Origin: Macrophomina tecta
Lineage: Eukaryota > Ascomycota > Dothideomycetes > Botryosphaeriales > Botryosphaeriaceae
Length of the DNA stretch: 64,000 nucleotides
Direction of reading: 5' to 3'
Assembly (NCBI GenBank): GCA_024180945.1
Contig: JAKSGN010000006.1
Span: forward strand, 2,790,001-2,854,000
The notes beneath the pieces are model-generated. The model saw only the letters and a list, made by a program, of their open reading frames with translations, had not been told where the DNA came from and made no database searches. The position numbers and the translations under genes are program-made. Positions 1 to 12,484 of the stretch are shown here, one piece after another; within the stretch, counting starts at the first letter, position 1; each line of letters starts with the position of its first letter.

Positions 1-1243
1 CTTGATTTATTGGCCGATAGAGACACCAAGTCGTATATTGTTGGCTCGACGAATTCTCTGCTGCTGCAACAGAAGGATCGATACAGTGATATCTTGATAA
101 ACGTACTGTGCGGACTCCCAGTGGCACTGATGCACTTATTGACATTGCTTCTAGCTCGACGAGGACACCATCACCATATCGTCGACCTCCCTCCGTTCGG
201 CTCTTGCACTCTCCACTCCCGATCGTCGTTGGATTGATTTCCTGACGCAACAAGTGAACGACACTTGGGACGAAAATAATCCCGGCCGGCCCAACACCCT
301 TGGATATGCTGGGAGCGAAGAATTTATCCGTCTGCAATTCGAAGAGTATCTTCTCGCTTTGCTCTCAACAACGAAATACCGCGTATACCGCGAGGCGCAC
401 AAGGACAATCCGAAGGGGCCTGTAATCGACGAGATTGACGGCGATCCGTCGTCTGAATTCAACAATGACTTCATCAATGCGTGGATGAGAACGGAGAACT
501 TCCGCATCTTCAATCAGAACACGGACGACCACTTGTTCGACATTGTCGTTCCGGAACACCCTTGCAGTGGCGGCCTCACGATCGAGGATGTACAGCGCCG
601 ACTCAACGCCCAGGTAGAAGCCCTGCACCTAGACGAGCGCTTTGCTCACAGCAAAGAAGCATTCAATAAACACGTTGCTGAAGGACAGAAAAAGGTCTCG
701 ACAGCCTTCAACAATCTATGGAACGACATCGAAGCCATGCGGGAGGCACAGCGCAAGAAGGCCGAGGAGGACCGACGGATTGCTGCTGAAAAGGCGGCAG
801 CAGAAGAAAAAGACGGCAGAAATTCACCAGTTGCTAATTCGACACGGTCGGAACGAGCCAGTGCTTATCTTTCTTCGTGGAGCCAATGGGCGGCGGAAAA
901 GCGAGCAGGTTGGCGCCGTTCGGCAAGCTCGGAGAAGTCTCCATCGTCACCCGTACCACTGGCCTCGCCGACGGAAAGCAAGGCTCCTTCGGAGAAGGAT
1001 AAGAAGTCGTTTGAGGAAAAGCCAAAAACGGCATCATTCGAAGAAGAATCCCCGAAGAAAATACTAGAAGAGGGTCCGAACGCGGCAGCCACCGAGCACA
1101 GCATTCCCACAAGTAGAGTGGCAGATGAAAATGAAGCGGACGACGCAAAACACGTCGAGACACTCGAAGAGAGGGAGGAACGGGAAAAGACGGAACTCGA
1201 CGAAGAGGTTGAGAGGGCGAGACAAGCGTGGGGCGCGGCGTGA
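1..1243 (+). CDS. AVL9-like late secretory pathway protein, 3' part
   Basis: Two exons are visible, 1-102 and 155-1243, split by a 52-bp GT..AG intron; the 5' end lies outside the window. The reading frame is continuous across the splice. The first part, with a run of YSDILIN, TPDRRWIDFL and a DTWDENNP-type stretch, is followed by the HPCSGGLTIEDVQ and LHLDERF motifs and then a helix rich in Lys, Glu and Ala (EAMREAQRKKAEEDRR). These match my knowledge of the C-terminal half of fungal AVL9, a DENN-related protein needed for exocytic transport from Golgi to plasma membrane. The last ~150 residues are low-complexity Ser/Lys/Glu and probably disordered. The family assignment rests on recognised motifs, not on a search. 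Confidence 0.8.
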
Positions 1244-2521
1244 AAAACTGTGCCCTCAATTTCGAACCTTTCTCATTCCCCTGTAATCTAGCGAAACGGT
1301 CACTTTCAACTTCTTTCGTCCCTTATTTTCCTTGTAGCAAGCAGGCCATCTTGTTCTGAAAAGCACGGGTTGCGGATGGTGGCAATTTGCGACATGTTCG
1401 GGGAGGCTTTTGTTCGCTTCTTCACCGCACGATTTCTATACTGCGCCGATGGAATTTTGGTATTTGGAGCGAATGGATATCACAGAAGGCACGGCGGGTT
1501 TACACATGTTGGGTCCGTGTTTTTCGCGTATACGATTTATGATGAGACACAAGATGGCGAACAGAGAAATTGGATGAATCGAATTCGAACCGTTTGATAG
1601 CTGTCCTCGAGCTCCTTTGTCAAAGAAGTGACGACGTACGGTTGCTTATGGTAAACACATGTGGCTGATGGGCGCGATTGTGACTCGTGCCGCAACCGAC
1701 AAAGCTTATTGTGCGTCTCAGGTAAAAGTCGGCCAACTCAAAACGCACCTCCTGCCCTCTCCGGGACCGCACAAATGCGTATCACTATGGCACCTCAGGC
1801 CGCGGGCCAGCTGTGTCCAGACTAAGTTCAACTGGGGCGCGCTTCAGGGAAGACGATGCGAGGGCAGGAGGTGGAGATGACGGCTGCGACGAGTCTTGAC
1901 CCATTCGGCGCCCTGCTCTTCTCGTCGGCTGATGCGACATCACAGCTATAGATCGCGCGATGGCTGCAAGCGAGCTCTGAACGGTCAGTTCCGGCCATAT
2001 AGCGGTTGTCATGCATGGTGGCAATGGCGATGTTGAAGAGCGAGCGGGCCAGTCCTTTACCGAGCCGCCCGACGCCCAATTCGGCGCCTCTCCCGAGGAC
2101 GAAGAGCAGGCGACGGATGACATTTTTCCGCAAGAATCTGGTGCCATTATGCGGCTTTGTGGAAATGGAGCCTGTGGTAGTGAGAAGGTCCATAGACTGC
2201 TGGAGGCACATCTGACGCGTCCTGCACTCACGCTCATCTTCGCGGCCTCATTCATCAAGCCTTTCGGTGTTTCATGCCTCCGTCGGATATAGGCTGAAAA
2301 CTCGAGCCTGCAATGTCGACCGAGGAGCAACTGCAGCTTCGCAAAGCGGGAAAGGGCGTTTCGACCAATGGTGTGAGGAGTGGATCCCATGCGACAGCAT
2401 TGGCGAGGAGCACGCCATCCTCGCCAGCCCGCCCGGGATGCGCCAATAAACCTCCTATAAAGATGGATTGAAAAGGCCCTGGACGGAAATTCCAGGCACG
2501 CCGACAATTTCGAACGCACAA
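1244..2521. other. Intergenic interval without a recognised gene
   Basis: This holds the 3' end of the AVL9 gene and the upstream region of the lyase gene. Overlapping open frames exist on both strands between about 1785 and 2530. The minus-strand frame 1828-2211 has the least biased composition, but I recognise no family, no intron pattern and no signal peptide, so no gene is called. Confidence 0.5.
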
Positions 2522-4370
2522 ATGGCATTCCGGAACCTGGGTTTGGGGCTTCTCTTGGCTCAGCTCGGCGCCGCTACGGGCCCGTTCCTGCAGGAGCTGA
2601 ACGGCAGCTGGGTTATTGGCAACGACTTGTGGAACGTCACTCAGGGCCCGGTGTATGGAAAGCCGCTGTACTATAAGGGCAAGGATGTGATTGGCGAGGC
2701 CGTCGGCCACTACGTTGGCTACAGTACTACATGCTTCCCTCCCGCACACCTACGATAACACCTCCGCTGACCCAATAGACGGAGAAAACAACCTCAACTT
2801 TACCTCGGCTGAGATCGTTGCCCGCGGCGACAACTACATCGACGTCAGCTTCTCGGCCACCCAGGGTGAATTCCACTGGGTCATCTTCGACGACCTGCCC
2901 GGCGCCTACCAGTACTTTGTTAACCGCGCCCTGCCCACCCTCGGCGTCTTCAGGTCGCTCTTCCGTCTCGACAACGAGACCTTTCCCAGAGGCCGCACAA
3001 ACATCAAGGATGACATCCTGCCACCCTTCTCCCTCTACGTCGGTGCCCCTGAAGTCCAGGACGAGACTTTCCAGCTCCCCAACGGCACCTACCTGACCAA
3101 GTACGACTGGAGCGCCTTCATCCGCGACATCGACTTCTACGGAGTCTACGGTGACAACTTCGGTAGCTGGTACATCCGCCCTGGCGAGGACTACTTCAAC
3201 GGCAACCACCTGAAACAGGAGCTGATCGTATGTGCCCTACTACCTCTCCGGCCGAAAATAAGAAACAGGGAAGAAAAGGGGGAAAAAAGAGCACCCGGCT
3301 AACGTATCTGTGCTTTCTCCCCCACGCAGGTCCACCGCGAATCCGCCACCGGCGACGCCGTCCAGCTCAACGTGGTCCACGGCACGCACTTCCAGGCCTC
3401 CTCCGCCGACGTCTTCCCAGACGGCAAGATCTTCGGACCCTGGCTGTGGTACCTCAACGACGGCTCCAAGGCCGACGCCGCCGCCCGCCAGCAGCAGGAG
3501 TTTGCCGCCTGGCCCTACACCTGGCTCGACGACTCGGCCTACCAGGCCCGCGCCCGCTCCGTCTCCGGCTCGCTCGCCCTCGCCGACGGCCGCCCCGCCG
3601 CCGGCGCCGCCGTGTTCCTGGGCGAGAACCGCTCCAACAAGACCGTGCTCGACCAGGGCGCGCTGTACAACTACGTCGCGCATGCGGACGAGACGGGCGC
3701 GTTCAGCTTCACGCAGGTGCGGAGCGGCACGTATGCGCTGTACGCGTGGGCCGCGGGCGGCGCGGTGCTGGGCAACGTGACGAGCGAGTTCGTGCAGAAC
3801 GACGTCGTCGTCGCCGCGGGGGATGCGGTCGAGCTGGGCGCCTTGGACGCGTGGCGCGTGCCCGCCGGCCGCGAGAAGGTCTTCCAGATCGGCACCGTCG
3901 ACCGCACCGCGGACGAGTTCGCGCTCGGCCGCGCCCCGTACCAGCACGGGCTGGTGGACCGCGTGCCGGCGAACCTGACGTTCACGGTCGGCGCGAGCGT
4001 CGAGAAGGAGGATTGGTTCTTCGCCCAGTCGGCGCTGGGCACGTGGGACGTGGTGTTCGAGGTCGCGGGCGGTGCGAAGAATAGGTCCGCGGTGCTGTCG
4101 GTCGCGCTCGCGGGCTTCTCGCGCGGGTCGAGCGCCGGCATCTACTTGAATGGCGGGGCCAATCGGGTGGGTAATTTGACGACGGATAGCGTGCCGACGG
4201 ATCCTTCGTTGTATCGCAGTGCGACGAGGGCGGGTGAGTGGCACCTCTATGAGTTTCCGGTCGATGGGGCATTGTTGGTGGAAGGGAGGAATGTGTTGAG
4301 CTTTGTGGTTGAGAGGTCGACGAGGTGGAGGGGTTGGATTTGGGATAGTGTGCTTTTGGAGTGGGTGTGA
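2522..4370 (+). CDS. Secreted rhamnogalacturonan lyase, PL4-like
   Basis: Three exons, 2522-2723, 2779-3227 and 3330-4370, give a 563-aa protein; both introns have GT..AG ends (GTACTA..ATAG and GTATGT..GCAG) and keep frame. The N-terminus is a signal peptide (hydrophobic run around residues 4-18). The catalytic beta-sandwich holds a Lys around residue 144 (TNIKDD) and a His-containing VVHGTHF stretch around residues 233-238, the positions where PL4 lyases keep their catalytic Lys and His. A fibronectin-III-like section and a C-terminal jelly-roll follow (STRWRGWIWDSVLLEWV at the end). Enzymes of this family cleave the rhamnose-galacturonate backbone of pectin by beta-elimination outside the cell. 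The start ATG is chosen because it directly precedes the signal peptide. Third-codon GC is very high in exon 3, giving long shadow frames on both strands. Confidence 0.88.
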
Positions 4371-6507
4371 AGAGGATGGATGAAAAAGGCGGTGGTTCTG
4401 GTGGATAGTAGTAGGAATGATGCGTCTACTTCGAAGATGATACTTACCTGGATCAGCTAGCTAAAGAGAACCGGTAAAGCAGATCCGATGATGGGCCTCG
4501 TTGGAAATGTGCTCTTCAGGATGGAACTCTCAAAATCACTGCGGCTTGCGCACCAGAAGAGCTCCTTAAAGCAAGTAAGTGCAGGACAAACAGAGTAAGC
4601 CACCCGTGCCCAGGAGCTGCAGGATGATAAAAAAATAAATAAAAAAAAAAAAACGATCATAATCTGGACATCAAGGATATCCGCCTACCACCCCTCGAGC
4701 AATGGGGCTGCAAGGATTTTGACATGTTAGTCGTAAGGATGGGGATTTGCAGGGTCCCACTTCACCATGTCAGCTGGTCAGTGACGTATTCATCAGCACG
4801 GAAGCATACGATTTCATATAGTTTGCTGATCTCCACGTGGTTGCAGGTACCCGCGGCGGAAACGGATTTGTCTCCAGGATTAACGTTCCCGCGACGCGGG
4901 TCGCAGGTGCAACCCAGAGAACTTTGATCGCGTCTCGGAGATTACTACCGATAGTCTGGCCGGCTGCTAGATGCGACCTCTAGTATCGTGTACATTTGCC
5001 AGTAGGCATTGAGACCTAATATTAGTGAATCAGACTCGCAAGGTAAGTTTTCCCGGTACGCTCTGCCGTTTTCATCCTTCGATGACTGACATGGGACTTC
5101 GGTGTATCAGCCGCCCATCAAAGCTCGGTGACTCGTAAGCAGGTGTAAGATGAGGGCAAATGATGTTAGGATGTCTTGATTCTGTTTTTTTCTATTGAGG
5201 ATCAAATGAACATTGATTCTTGTAAATGTTGTCTGGCTCCAGGAGTATGTTGTCACGAATTATCAACAGTCTTTCGGTCACAATCAGATACATGAAGAGG
5301 TTCTACTACTCAATCTGTAGAAAGCATGCGAGCTCGCAGACCTTGGCGCTTACTGACAGTTTTCTTTATTGAAATAAAATGCTCGCCGGTAACTCATTCA
5401 GCCATGGCTCTTCATACCGGAAGTCGAGAGGGCGATAAGAGCCGAAATCCAGGCTTTCAGGAGATGTTCGAGCAGTTGAAGAATCAACTGTCCTCGTATC
5501 TTCCGGCCGGGGCAAGATTGGACCGAGCGTCGGGTGGAGTAGATAAGGATGGGCTCAATTTGCGACTCAGTAGCGGCAAATGTACGGACGCCATGTTCCA
5601 CAGGCCTGACTCTGCAAGCGGCCCGTCTGATAAGCTCCCAGATCCGGAAGCGATAATGCGTAAATAAGGCCGGCGGATCACGTGGCAGGGAACCAAAGGG
5701 CCTTGGCGCTTTGACGCGTTTCGCCCCTCCACCTCCACTACACATCCCTAAGCCACGGTACCGGCATAAGAACAGCGCACGGAATATGGAATGGTCAATT
5801 CTCGTGCCAATTGGATCCACAGTTGCGCCTACTCGGAGACCCTGGCCTCGCTGTGTCGAGCTTGCGCTGTTTCCGGCCTACTGCAGGGCAGATCTGCACG
5901 CGCGACCGCACCGTGGAGTTTCCCGCTCCTCACTACCTATACGACTCGCTGCAGTCAGGCGTCCCACTGGGGGATACGAGAAGGCGTCCCAAGAGATCGA
6001 AGCCCCCTAAGCTTTTCTTGACCCATTCTGCTGCCTTCGATTCAGCCTGTCTAAAACAATAGCCGAGCCCTGCCTACGGCCCGCTGCCGCTTGATTCAGC
6101 TTTATGAGCACAGGTCACATATTCCTCGAGCCTCACCCTACCTTCTGGCCATATAGGCAACGCCCCTCTGCATTGTGATAAGAAAATTCTTGGCTCGCCA
6201 AACTGATTCGTGGTACTTCGCAAGGTGGCAACGCCTTTCTGCTTTCTGCTGCACGTTAAGCGATACCATGCATGGCTTGAGCACGATCTGTGTGGCTCTG
6301 GCATGCGTATCAGTATGCCACCGTTCGATAGCAGTCGGGAACACGACTCAGCTACATAACTTCCGCCTACGGCGACCCTACATCTGGCTGCCGCCGCATC
6401 ATCTCTTTAATAGTCCCGATCTCCTGCTTTGTGGATCTCTAGCAGCTTTCAACCCCAATATTCTCGCACCTGTGGACCATTGACAGCATTCAACAACATC
6501 TGCCGTC
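4371..6507. other. 2.1-kb interval; promoter side of the PKS gene
   Basis: An A-rich tract lies at 4636-4655. A frame at 5404-5667 (+) could encode about 87 residues starting MALHTGSREG, but I recognise no domain and see no supporting gene structure. The last few hundred bases before 6508 must hold the PKS promoter; no clear TATA box was found. Confidence 0.5.
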
Positions 6508-9500
6508 ATGACACTTTCCCCCTGTCCCCCGGCTCCGTCTGTGGCATTCTTCTGCCCCCAGAGCAAGGCTCCCACCGAGGAGTACCTGCAGCAACTGCAG
6601 GCTCTGCTCACCACACACCCTCACCTCCAACGGCTCGCAGGGGATGTTGAATCTCTGGGAGACGCATGGTCGATCCTGGCAAACCACAGGCCTGACATCG
6701 CCGCTCTTCCCCAAGGTCAGCGCTACGTTAACAGCCTGCCGGAATGGATCACACATGGCCGCGCAGGCCCCGTTGCAGGTGCCATGTCGGGCATCCTTTC
6801 CCTCCCTCTCCTTGTTGTCGTCCAAACATGCCAGTACTTCCAGTTCCTCGAACTTGCCGGCCTTAGTCACGCAGATTTCCTGGCCGGCTTACGAAACGGA
6901 GGAGGGGCGCAAGGCTACTGCGGTGGCCTGTTGCCAGCATTTGCCATAGCGTGCGCCAAGGACGAGGCTGAGGTCGTCGCCATGGCTGCAAAGGCTATGC
7001 GAATTGCTCTGGCTGTCGGCGCGTTCGGCGAGCTCGGAGACGACGAGACCATTCCTGGGCCAACCACCATCGTGGTACGGCTGAAATATGCCGGCCAAGG
7101 AGAGGATATTGTCAACCAGTTTCCCGGCGTAAGTGAAAATACTCGATTTCCTCCCCCAGGCATGTTTCTCACGGAAATGTAGTGCTACATCTCTGCAGTC
7201 ACAGACCCGAAGACCATCAGTATTGTGGGCCCCGTGCCAAAGTTGCAGAAGGTGACAGCCCACGCGAGAGATCAAGGCCTCCTTGTCTCATCAATGCATA
7301 TCCGGGGAAAGGTACATAATCCGGAAAACGCGGAGTTGGCGGAGATTCTCTGTCAAATTTGCGAGCAGCATGAAGAATTCCAGCTTCCTTCAGCAACCGC
7401 TCTCCAAATCCCCGTGCGGTCCAATGGAGACGGCCAGCCCTTGGAAAATTCTTCTCTCACCCATGAAGCCGTCTATACCATCCTTGCTTCACGCTGTGAA
7501 TGGTACAAGCTGCTCACTGAAGTAGCGAACGACCTGCAGAAGACGGGCATCGAATCCCATACTTTTGCGCTTTACGGCATTGGTGACCCGGTTCCTCTTG
7601 CTCCTTTCCATCAGGCGCATCTGAAGGTATCCAAGATCGACGTTTTCGGTGCCATTAAGAACGCGAGGCTGGCAGAATACACGTATCCGGATGATGCTGT
7701 AGCAGTGACTGGTGTAGCATGCCGCCTACCGGGAGCGAACAGTCTTGATGAACTATGGGATCTCATGGCCAAAGGTACTTCAACATGCGAGGAGATTCGG
7801 CTGGACCGTATACCCATGGGCGACAGTTTCCGAGCCGCGCAGGACGCAAAGTGGACGAGCAAGCAGAAATTCTATGGCAACTTTGTCGACGACATCGACA
7901 AGTTTGACAACACTTTCTTCCGCCACAACCCGAAAGAGGCAGCCCATATGGATGTCCAACAGCGAATGCTTTTGGAACTAGCTTTTCAAGCCATGGACTC
8001 GAGCGGATACCTCCGCTATCATCGGCGAGAAGACAATGATGACGTCGGGTGCTTCATCGGCGCCAGCTTTGTCGAGTATCAGGACAACACCGGTTCCTTT
8101 GCTCCCACAGCTTACACCGCAACTGGCATGATCAGGGCCTTCCTTTGTGGTCGAATTAGCTACTATTTCGGGTGGAGAGGGCCGGCTGAAGTCATCGACA
8201 CGGCATGTTCATCCTCCTTGGTCGCTATCAATCGCGCTGTTCGCGCCATCCGCACGGGCGAGTGTAAAATGGCTCTTACGGGAGGCGTAAATTTGATGTC
8301 CTCCGTCCACAACTACCTCAACCTTGCAAAGGCTGGGTTCCTCAGCCCCACTGGTCAATGCAAGCCCTTTGATCAGTCTGCAGATGGCTACTGCCGTTCT
8401 GACGGAGCTGGCCTAGTGGTCCTGAAGCCCTTGAAAGACGCTATCGCTGCCGGCGATCAAATTTTCGGAGTCATTGCTGGCGCAGCTACAAATCAAGGCG
8501 GACTTTCAGCTTCGATCACGGTTCCCTCTTCGCCGGCACAGGTGGAGCTTTACCGCGGCATCCTCAATCAGGCTCGGATGGATCCTGAGCATGTTTCCTA
8601 TGTTGAGGCGCATGGAACAGGCACGCAAGCTGGTGATCCGCTCGAGGTCGCCAGTCTCCGTGAGGTGTTCGGCGGGCCTGATAGAGGAACTCCTCTCCAC
8701 TTGGGCTCCATTAAGGGTAACATTGGTCATTGCGAAGCTGCTGCTGGCGTTGCTGGGCTGGTCAAAGTGCTTGCGATGCTTCACAGCGGTAGTATACCAC
8801 CGCTGGCCAACTTCAAGGCCCTGAATCCCAAGATACCTGCCCTGCAATCGGACAAGATGGCTATTGCTCGGGCGGCCGAGCCTTGGAATGCGCCTGTCAG
8901 GGCGGCGTGTGTCAACAGTTACGGTGCCGCGGGAAGCAACGCCGCCGTGCTGTGCGGTGAAAGTCCCCTCAAGGCCTCGGTAATCTCATCGTCATGCTCA
9001 ACATTCCCTGTCTTAGTCTCTGCGGCCACGAAGGAAAGCCTCGATGCATATTTCCGGATACTGAAGGCCTTTCTCAACCGGCGTGCGCCGTCGATTGGGG
9101 ATTTGGCTTATACGTTGAGTGAGCGAAGGAAGCGTCATCGGTTCCGTTTGGCTGTCACCGCCTCCGAAACCCCCGGTCTAGTCCGATCACTTGACGTGGA
9201 AACTGGAGCTTTTGAAGTCCCGCAAAAGAGGAAGCGCGTTGTGCTCGTGTTCAGCGGCCAAAGCAAACAGACCGTAGGTGTGGAGAAGTCTGTGTATGAT
9301 GCGTACCCACGGTTCAGGCGCTACATCGATACATGCAACGATATCTTGGTTTCATCCGGTTACCCATCCATCCTTCCGGCAATCTTCCAAACAGAGCCCC
9401 TCCTCGATGTTTTGGTGCTGCAAACAGGAACTTTTGCCGTCCAGTACGCTTCTGCCAAATGCTGGATTGATGCGGGTGTGCCAGTAGATTGCACTATTGG

Positions 9501-12108
9501 TCATAGCTTCGGTGAGCTGACAGCATTGACTGTTTCGGGTGTCTTCAGCCTTGAGGACGGTCTCAAAGTGGTTGCTGCACGTGCGAAGTTGATGATAACG
9601 AAGTGGGGTGCCGAACGCGGAACCATGCTGGCAATTCACGCCAATCAGGACGCCGTACACTCCATCGTCGCCAGCACCGACGGACTTGAGGTGGCGTGTT
9701 ACAACGCTCCTGGTAGCTTCGTTGTTGTTGGAACCTCAGCAGCTATCTCCGAAGCAGAAGCCTTGCTCCGCGATGATGCCCGCTACAAGAGCATCCGCAG
9801 CCAGCGTCTTGATGTGAGCCATGGATTTCACTCCAAATTCACGGACCCTCTTCTTTCTGAGCTTGCCGAACTTGCGGAATCCATCACATTCATGGCCCCG
9901 GAAATCAGCATTGAGACGTGCACGAAGCAATCTATCAGCTCAATCGCCCCTGAGCATCTTGTGCGGCAGACCAGAAATCCAGTGTACTTTTTAGACGCCG
10001 TACAACGCATTGAGCAGCGCCTCGGAGACTGCATCTGGCTTGAAGCAGGCATGGATACCTCCATCATCCCGATGGTTAAGCGAGCTGTTGCAAGGCAGGA
10101 CGGACATTCTTTCCAAGCCATCAAGTTCAAGGATGCCTCCAACGTCAACGTTGTGCTGCCTACAGCGACCACCAACCTTTGGCGCCAAGGATTGGAGGCT
10201 TCGTTCTGGGGATTTCTGGACGCGGCCGAGGCTGGTTTGAGTCCCATTTACCTGCCTCCTTACCAATTCCAGCGCACGGCAGCGTGGCTACCGAACATCG
10301 ACCGAGCAACTGAGGCTCAAAAGGCGGCTGCTGAAGTCAACGCGAAATCTCCCGAGCAGCAGACTCTCTCGCCTCCTCTGCGGCTTGTAACATTGAAAGG
10401 AGATAGTGGTCAGGCTGACAAGAAGAAGGATTTCGCCGTCCACATCAACACTGAACGCTTTACTACCATCGTTTCTGGCCACGCTGTTCGGCGCCAGCCT
10501 CTTTGCCCGGCTTCGCTGTACATGGAGTGTGCAGTGATGGCTGCTCAGATCCTGCTGGGTGATGTCTCTGGGAAGGCGCTGTGCTTTGACGATGTCTCTT
10601 TTGAAGCTCCCCTTGGTGTTGACCAGTCTCGCAATGTTTCGATATCGCTTGAGGAGACTGGCAACCACAGCTGGAAATTCGTCTTGTCCAGCACGTCTAC
10701 ATCGGATTCGCGAGGGAGGCAGACGACCCACGGAAAAGGCACCCTTCGCTTGGCAAAACAACCGAAACTACAATCTTACCAAAGATTGGTTGCTGATCGT
10801 ATCAAGGAGTTACGCGGCAATACTAGAGCCGAGAAGTTGATGGCTAAGCGTGCATATGGACTCTTCTCTCAGGTCGTCCACTATGCAGATTTCCTTCAAG
10901 GCATCTCCAGCATTACCATGGATGGAACACAGGCGGTCGCGGACATCCAGGTCTCCGCAGGCCACGTAGGTGGTGAAGAGAGCACGGTAACACAGATTTG
11001 CGATACGGTAGCTCTGGATACTTTTATTCAGGTAGCCGGACTCCTTATCAATAGCAGTGACTGCTGCGTGCCCGACCACGTCTTCGTTGCCACTGGGCTT
11101 GACAGCGCCATTACTTCGAAACTTTGCGACTTCAGTAACTGTAAATCATGGACTGTCTACGCAATGTTCTCGCCCTCGAGCGAGACTACTGCCGCAGGAG
11201 ACGTGTTTGTTCTGACCAATGACGGCTCCATTGCCATGACTGTCCTTGGTGTCCGTTTCACGCGGTTGCCCATTTCGAAGCTTGAAAAGATGCTAGAAAG
11301 CGCCAACAGGGCAAACTCCACCACAAAGGCTGTTCCGGACCGAACATCAGTCATTCGTACCCCGCCTCCCGAGGCTGTCCCTGAGCTCATCACCGACGTA
11401 GAAAACGACTGGTCAATGAGCAGCACTTCGTCTGACAGTGGATCTCCTGCCACTCCCGACGAGTATGAAGGCGGCGAAGAAAGTCACTTGAGGGAGATCA
11501 TCTCAACATACACGGGCGCTGCAGCGACCGACATTGCTCCGGATGTCAACATGGGGGACTTGGGCGTCGACTCCCTTGCCGCCGTTGAGCTTGCGGATGA
11601 TCTGAGGAATCGATTCGGCAGAGATATTTCGTCCAACGACTTGCTCATGAGCAGTTTCGACACGCTTTCGAGTCTACTCCTCTCCGCCAAGCCGAAGAGG
11701 CCCATGCTGCCGCGAACCCAGCCTCCTAAGGCCGTTTCGACTCCTCCGGCCCCTCCGAAGAAGGTCGAAGATGGGCGCCGTCAGCGATTATTGGAGATTC
11801 TAGCTGAATCCAGTGGAGCGCAGGTCTCGTCCATACGGGAAGAGGAGACGCTGCGAGACCTGGGTCTTGACTCACTCTCTGCAGTGGAGTTGAAGAGCGA
11901 GTTGGAGGAGGCATTCTCCGTGGAGGTAACGGACGAGCAGGTGCATCTTGACTCGACCGTCAGGGAAGTTCTACAGTTCCTCGAGGTCGACGGGGGGAAT
12001 GCAGCCGGAAACGTGCCCAGCGCTTCCGATCCTGCGGCGACAGGCATCACTGCTCATGACAACAACAAGCCAGTCGAGCCGGCTACTCTGAATGACCCCG
12101 CTGCTACC
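6508..12108 (+). pseudogene. Non-reducing polyketide synthase, N-terminal 1849 codons (SAT-KS-AT-PT-ACP-ACP), cut by a hAT element
   Basis: Exons are 6508-7128 and 7183-12108, joined over a 54-bp GTAAGT..GTAG intron. Domains in order: SAT with GYCGG (Cys138); KS with DTACSSS (Cys549), EAHGTGT and KGNIGH; AT with GHSFGE (Ser982); product-template domain with a catalytic-type His1307 (GHAVRRQPLCP); two ACPs with GVDSL (Ser1671) and GLDSL (Ser1771). All key residues are present and no stop or frameshift occurs. At codon 1849 the transposon begins; translation would run 41 further codons into it and stop at 12234. The CMeT and esterase domains are at 24793-27083 on the other strand and fit this end in frame. 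In the family, such enzymes build methylated aromatic polyketides of orsellinic type. Called a pseudogene because it is split; the half protein could still be made. Confidence 0.93.
12101..12108 (+). repeat. 8-bp target-site duplication, PKS side, copy A (CTGCTACC)
   Basis: CTGCTACC abuts the 5' end of the left hAT. The same 8 bp, inverted (GGTAGCAG), abuts the inner end of the right hAT at 27084-27091. hAT elements duplicate 8 bp on insertion, so these are the two halves of one insertion event, now 15 kb apart. Confidence 0.9.
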
Positions 12109-12378
12109 CAGGGTGGCAATCAATTCAATAATATTGACGGTCAATCAATATTGACCAATGTCTTGGCAATCAATCAATCAACTGAGGTCTGTCATTTTCG
12201 TCAATCAATCAATTGCTCCGGGCCAGTTGATTGACGATATTGATTGACGGCTTACCTTGTATAGAAAGCAGCTTTGATGATCATCTCGCTCTTGTGGCGC
12301 TCAAGCCACGTCAGGCTAGCCTTTTATCTGATACACTCTTGGCACACAACGTGTCGGGCACATTCTCTTGGCAGCTAG

Positions 12379-12386
12379 TATATAAA
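12379..12386 (+). promoter_or_regulatory. TATA box of the hAT transposase gene
   Basis: TATATAAA lies about 100 bp upstream of the transposase ATG at 12485, in a region with no other function. The same site exists in the right copy. This is a sequence match only. Confidence 0.45.
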
Positions 12387-12484
12387 CGCTCTCTCAGAAT
12401 GGCTAGAAGGGACAGCTGAATCTGCTCTTTCAGATCCGTTCTACATTTTCTCAGCAGCTCAGCAGCAACTCTCCCACTATCAAG

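Noticed and set aside
1785..2749. Overlapping minus-strand frames before and across the lyase start
   Set aside because: Ser/Pro/Arg-biased composition, no domain, overlap with the lyase signal peptide exon.
3230..4272. Long Arg- and Pro-rich open frames on both strands over the lyase gene
   Set aside because: They are shadows of the very GC-rich third exon; the PL4 frame alone has family motifs and clean splice sites.
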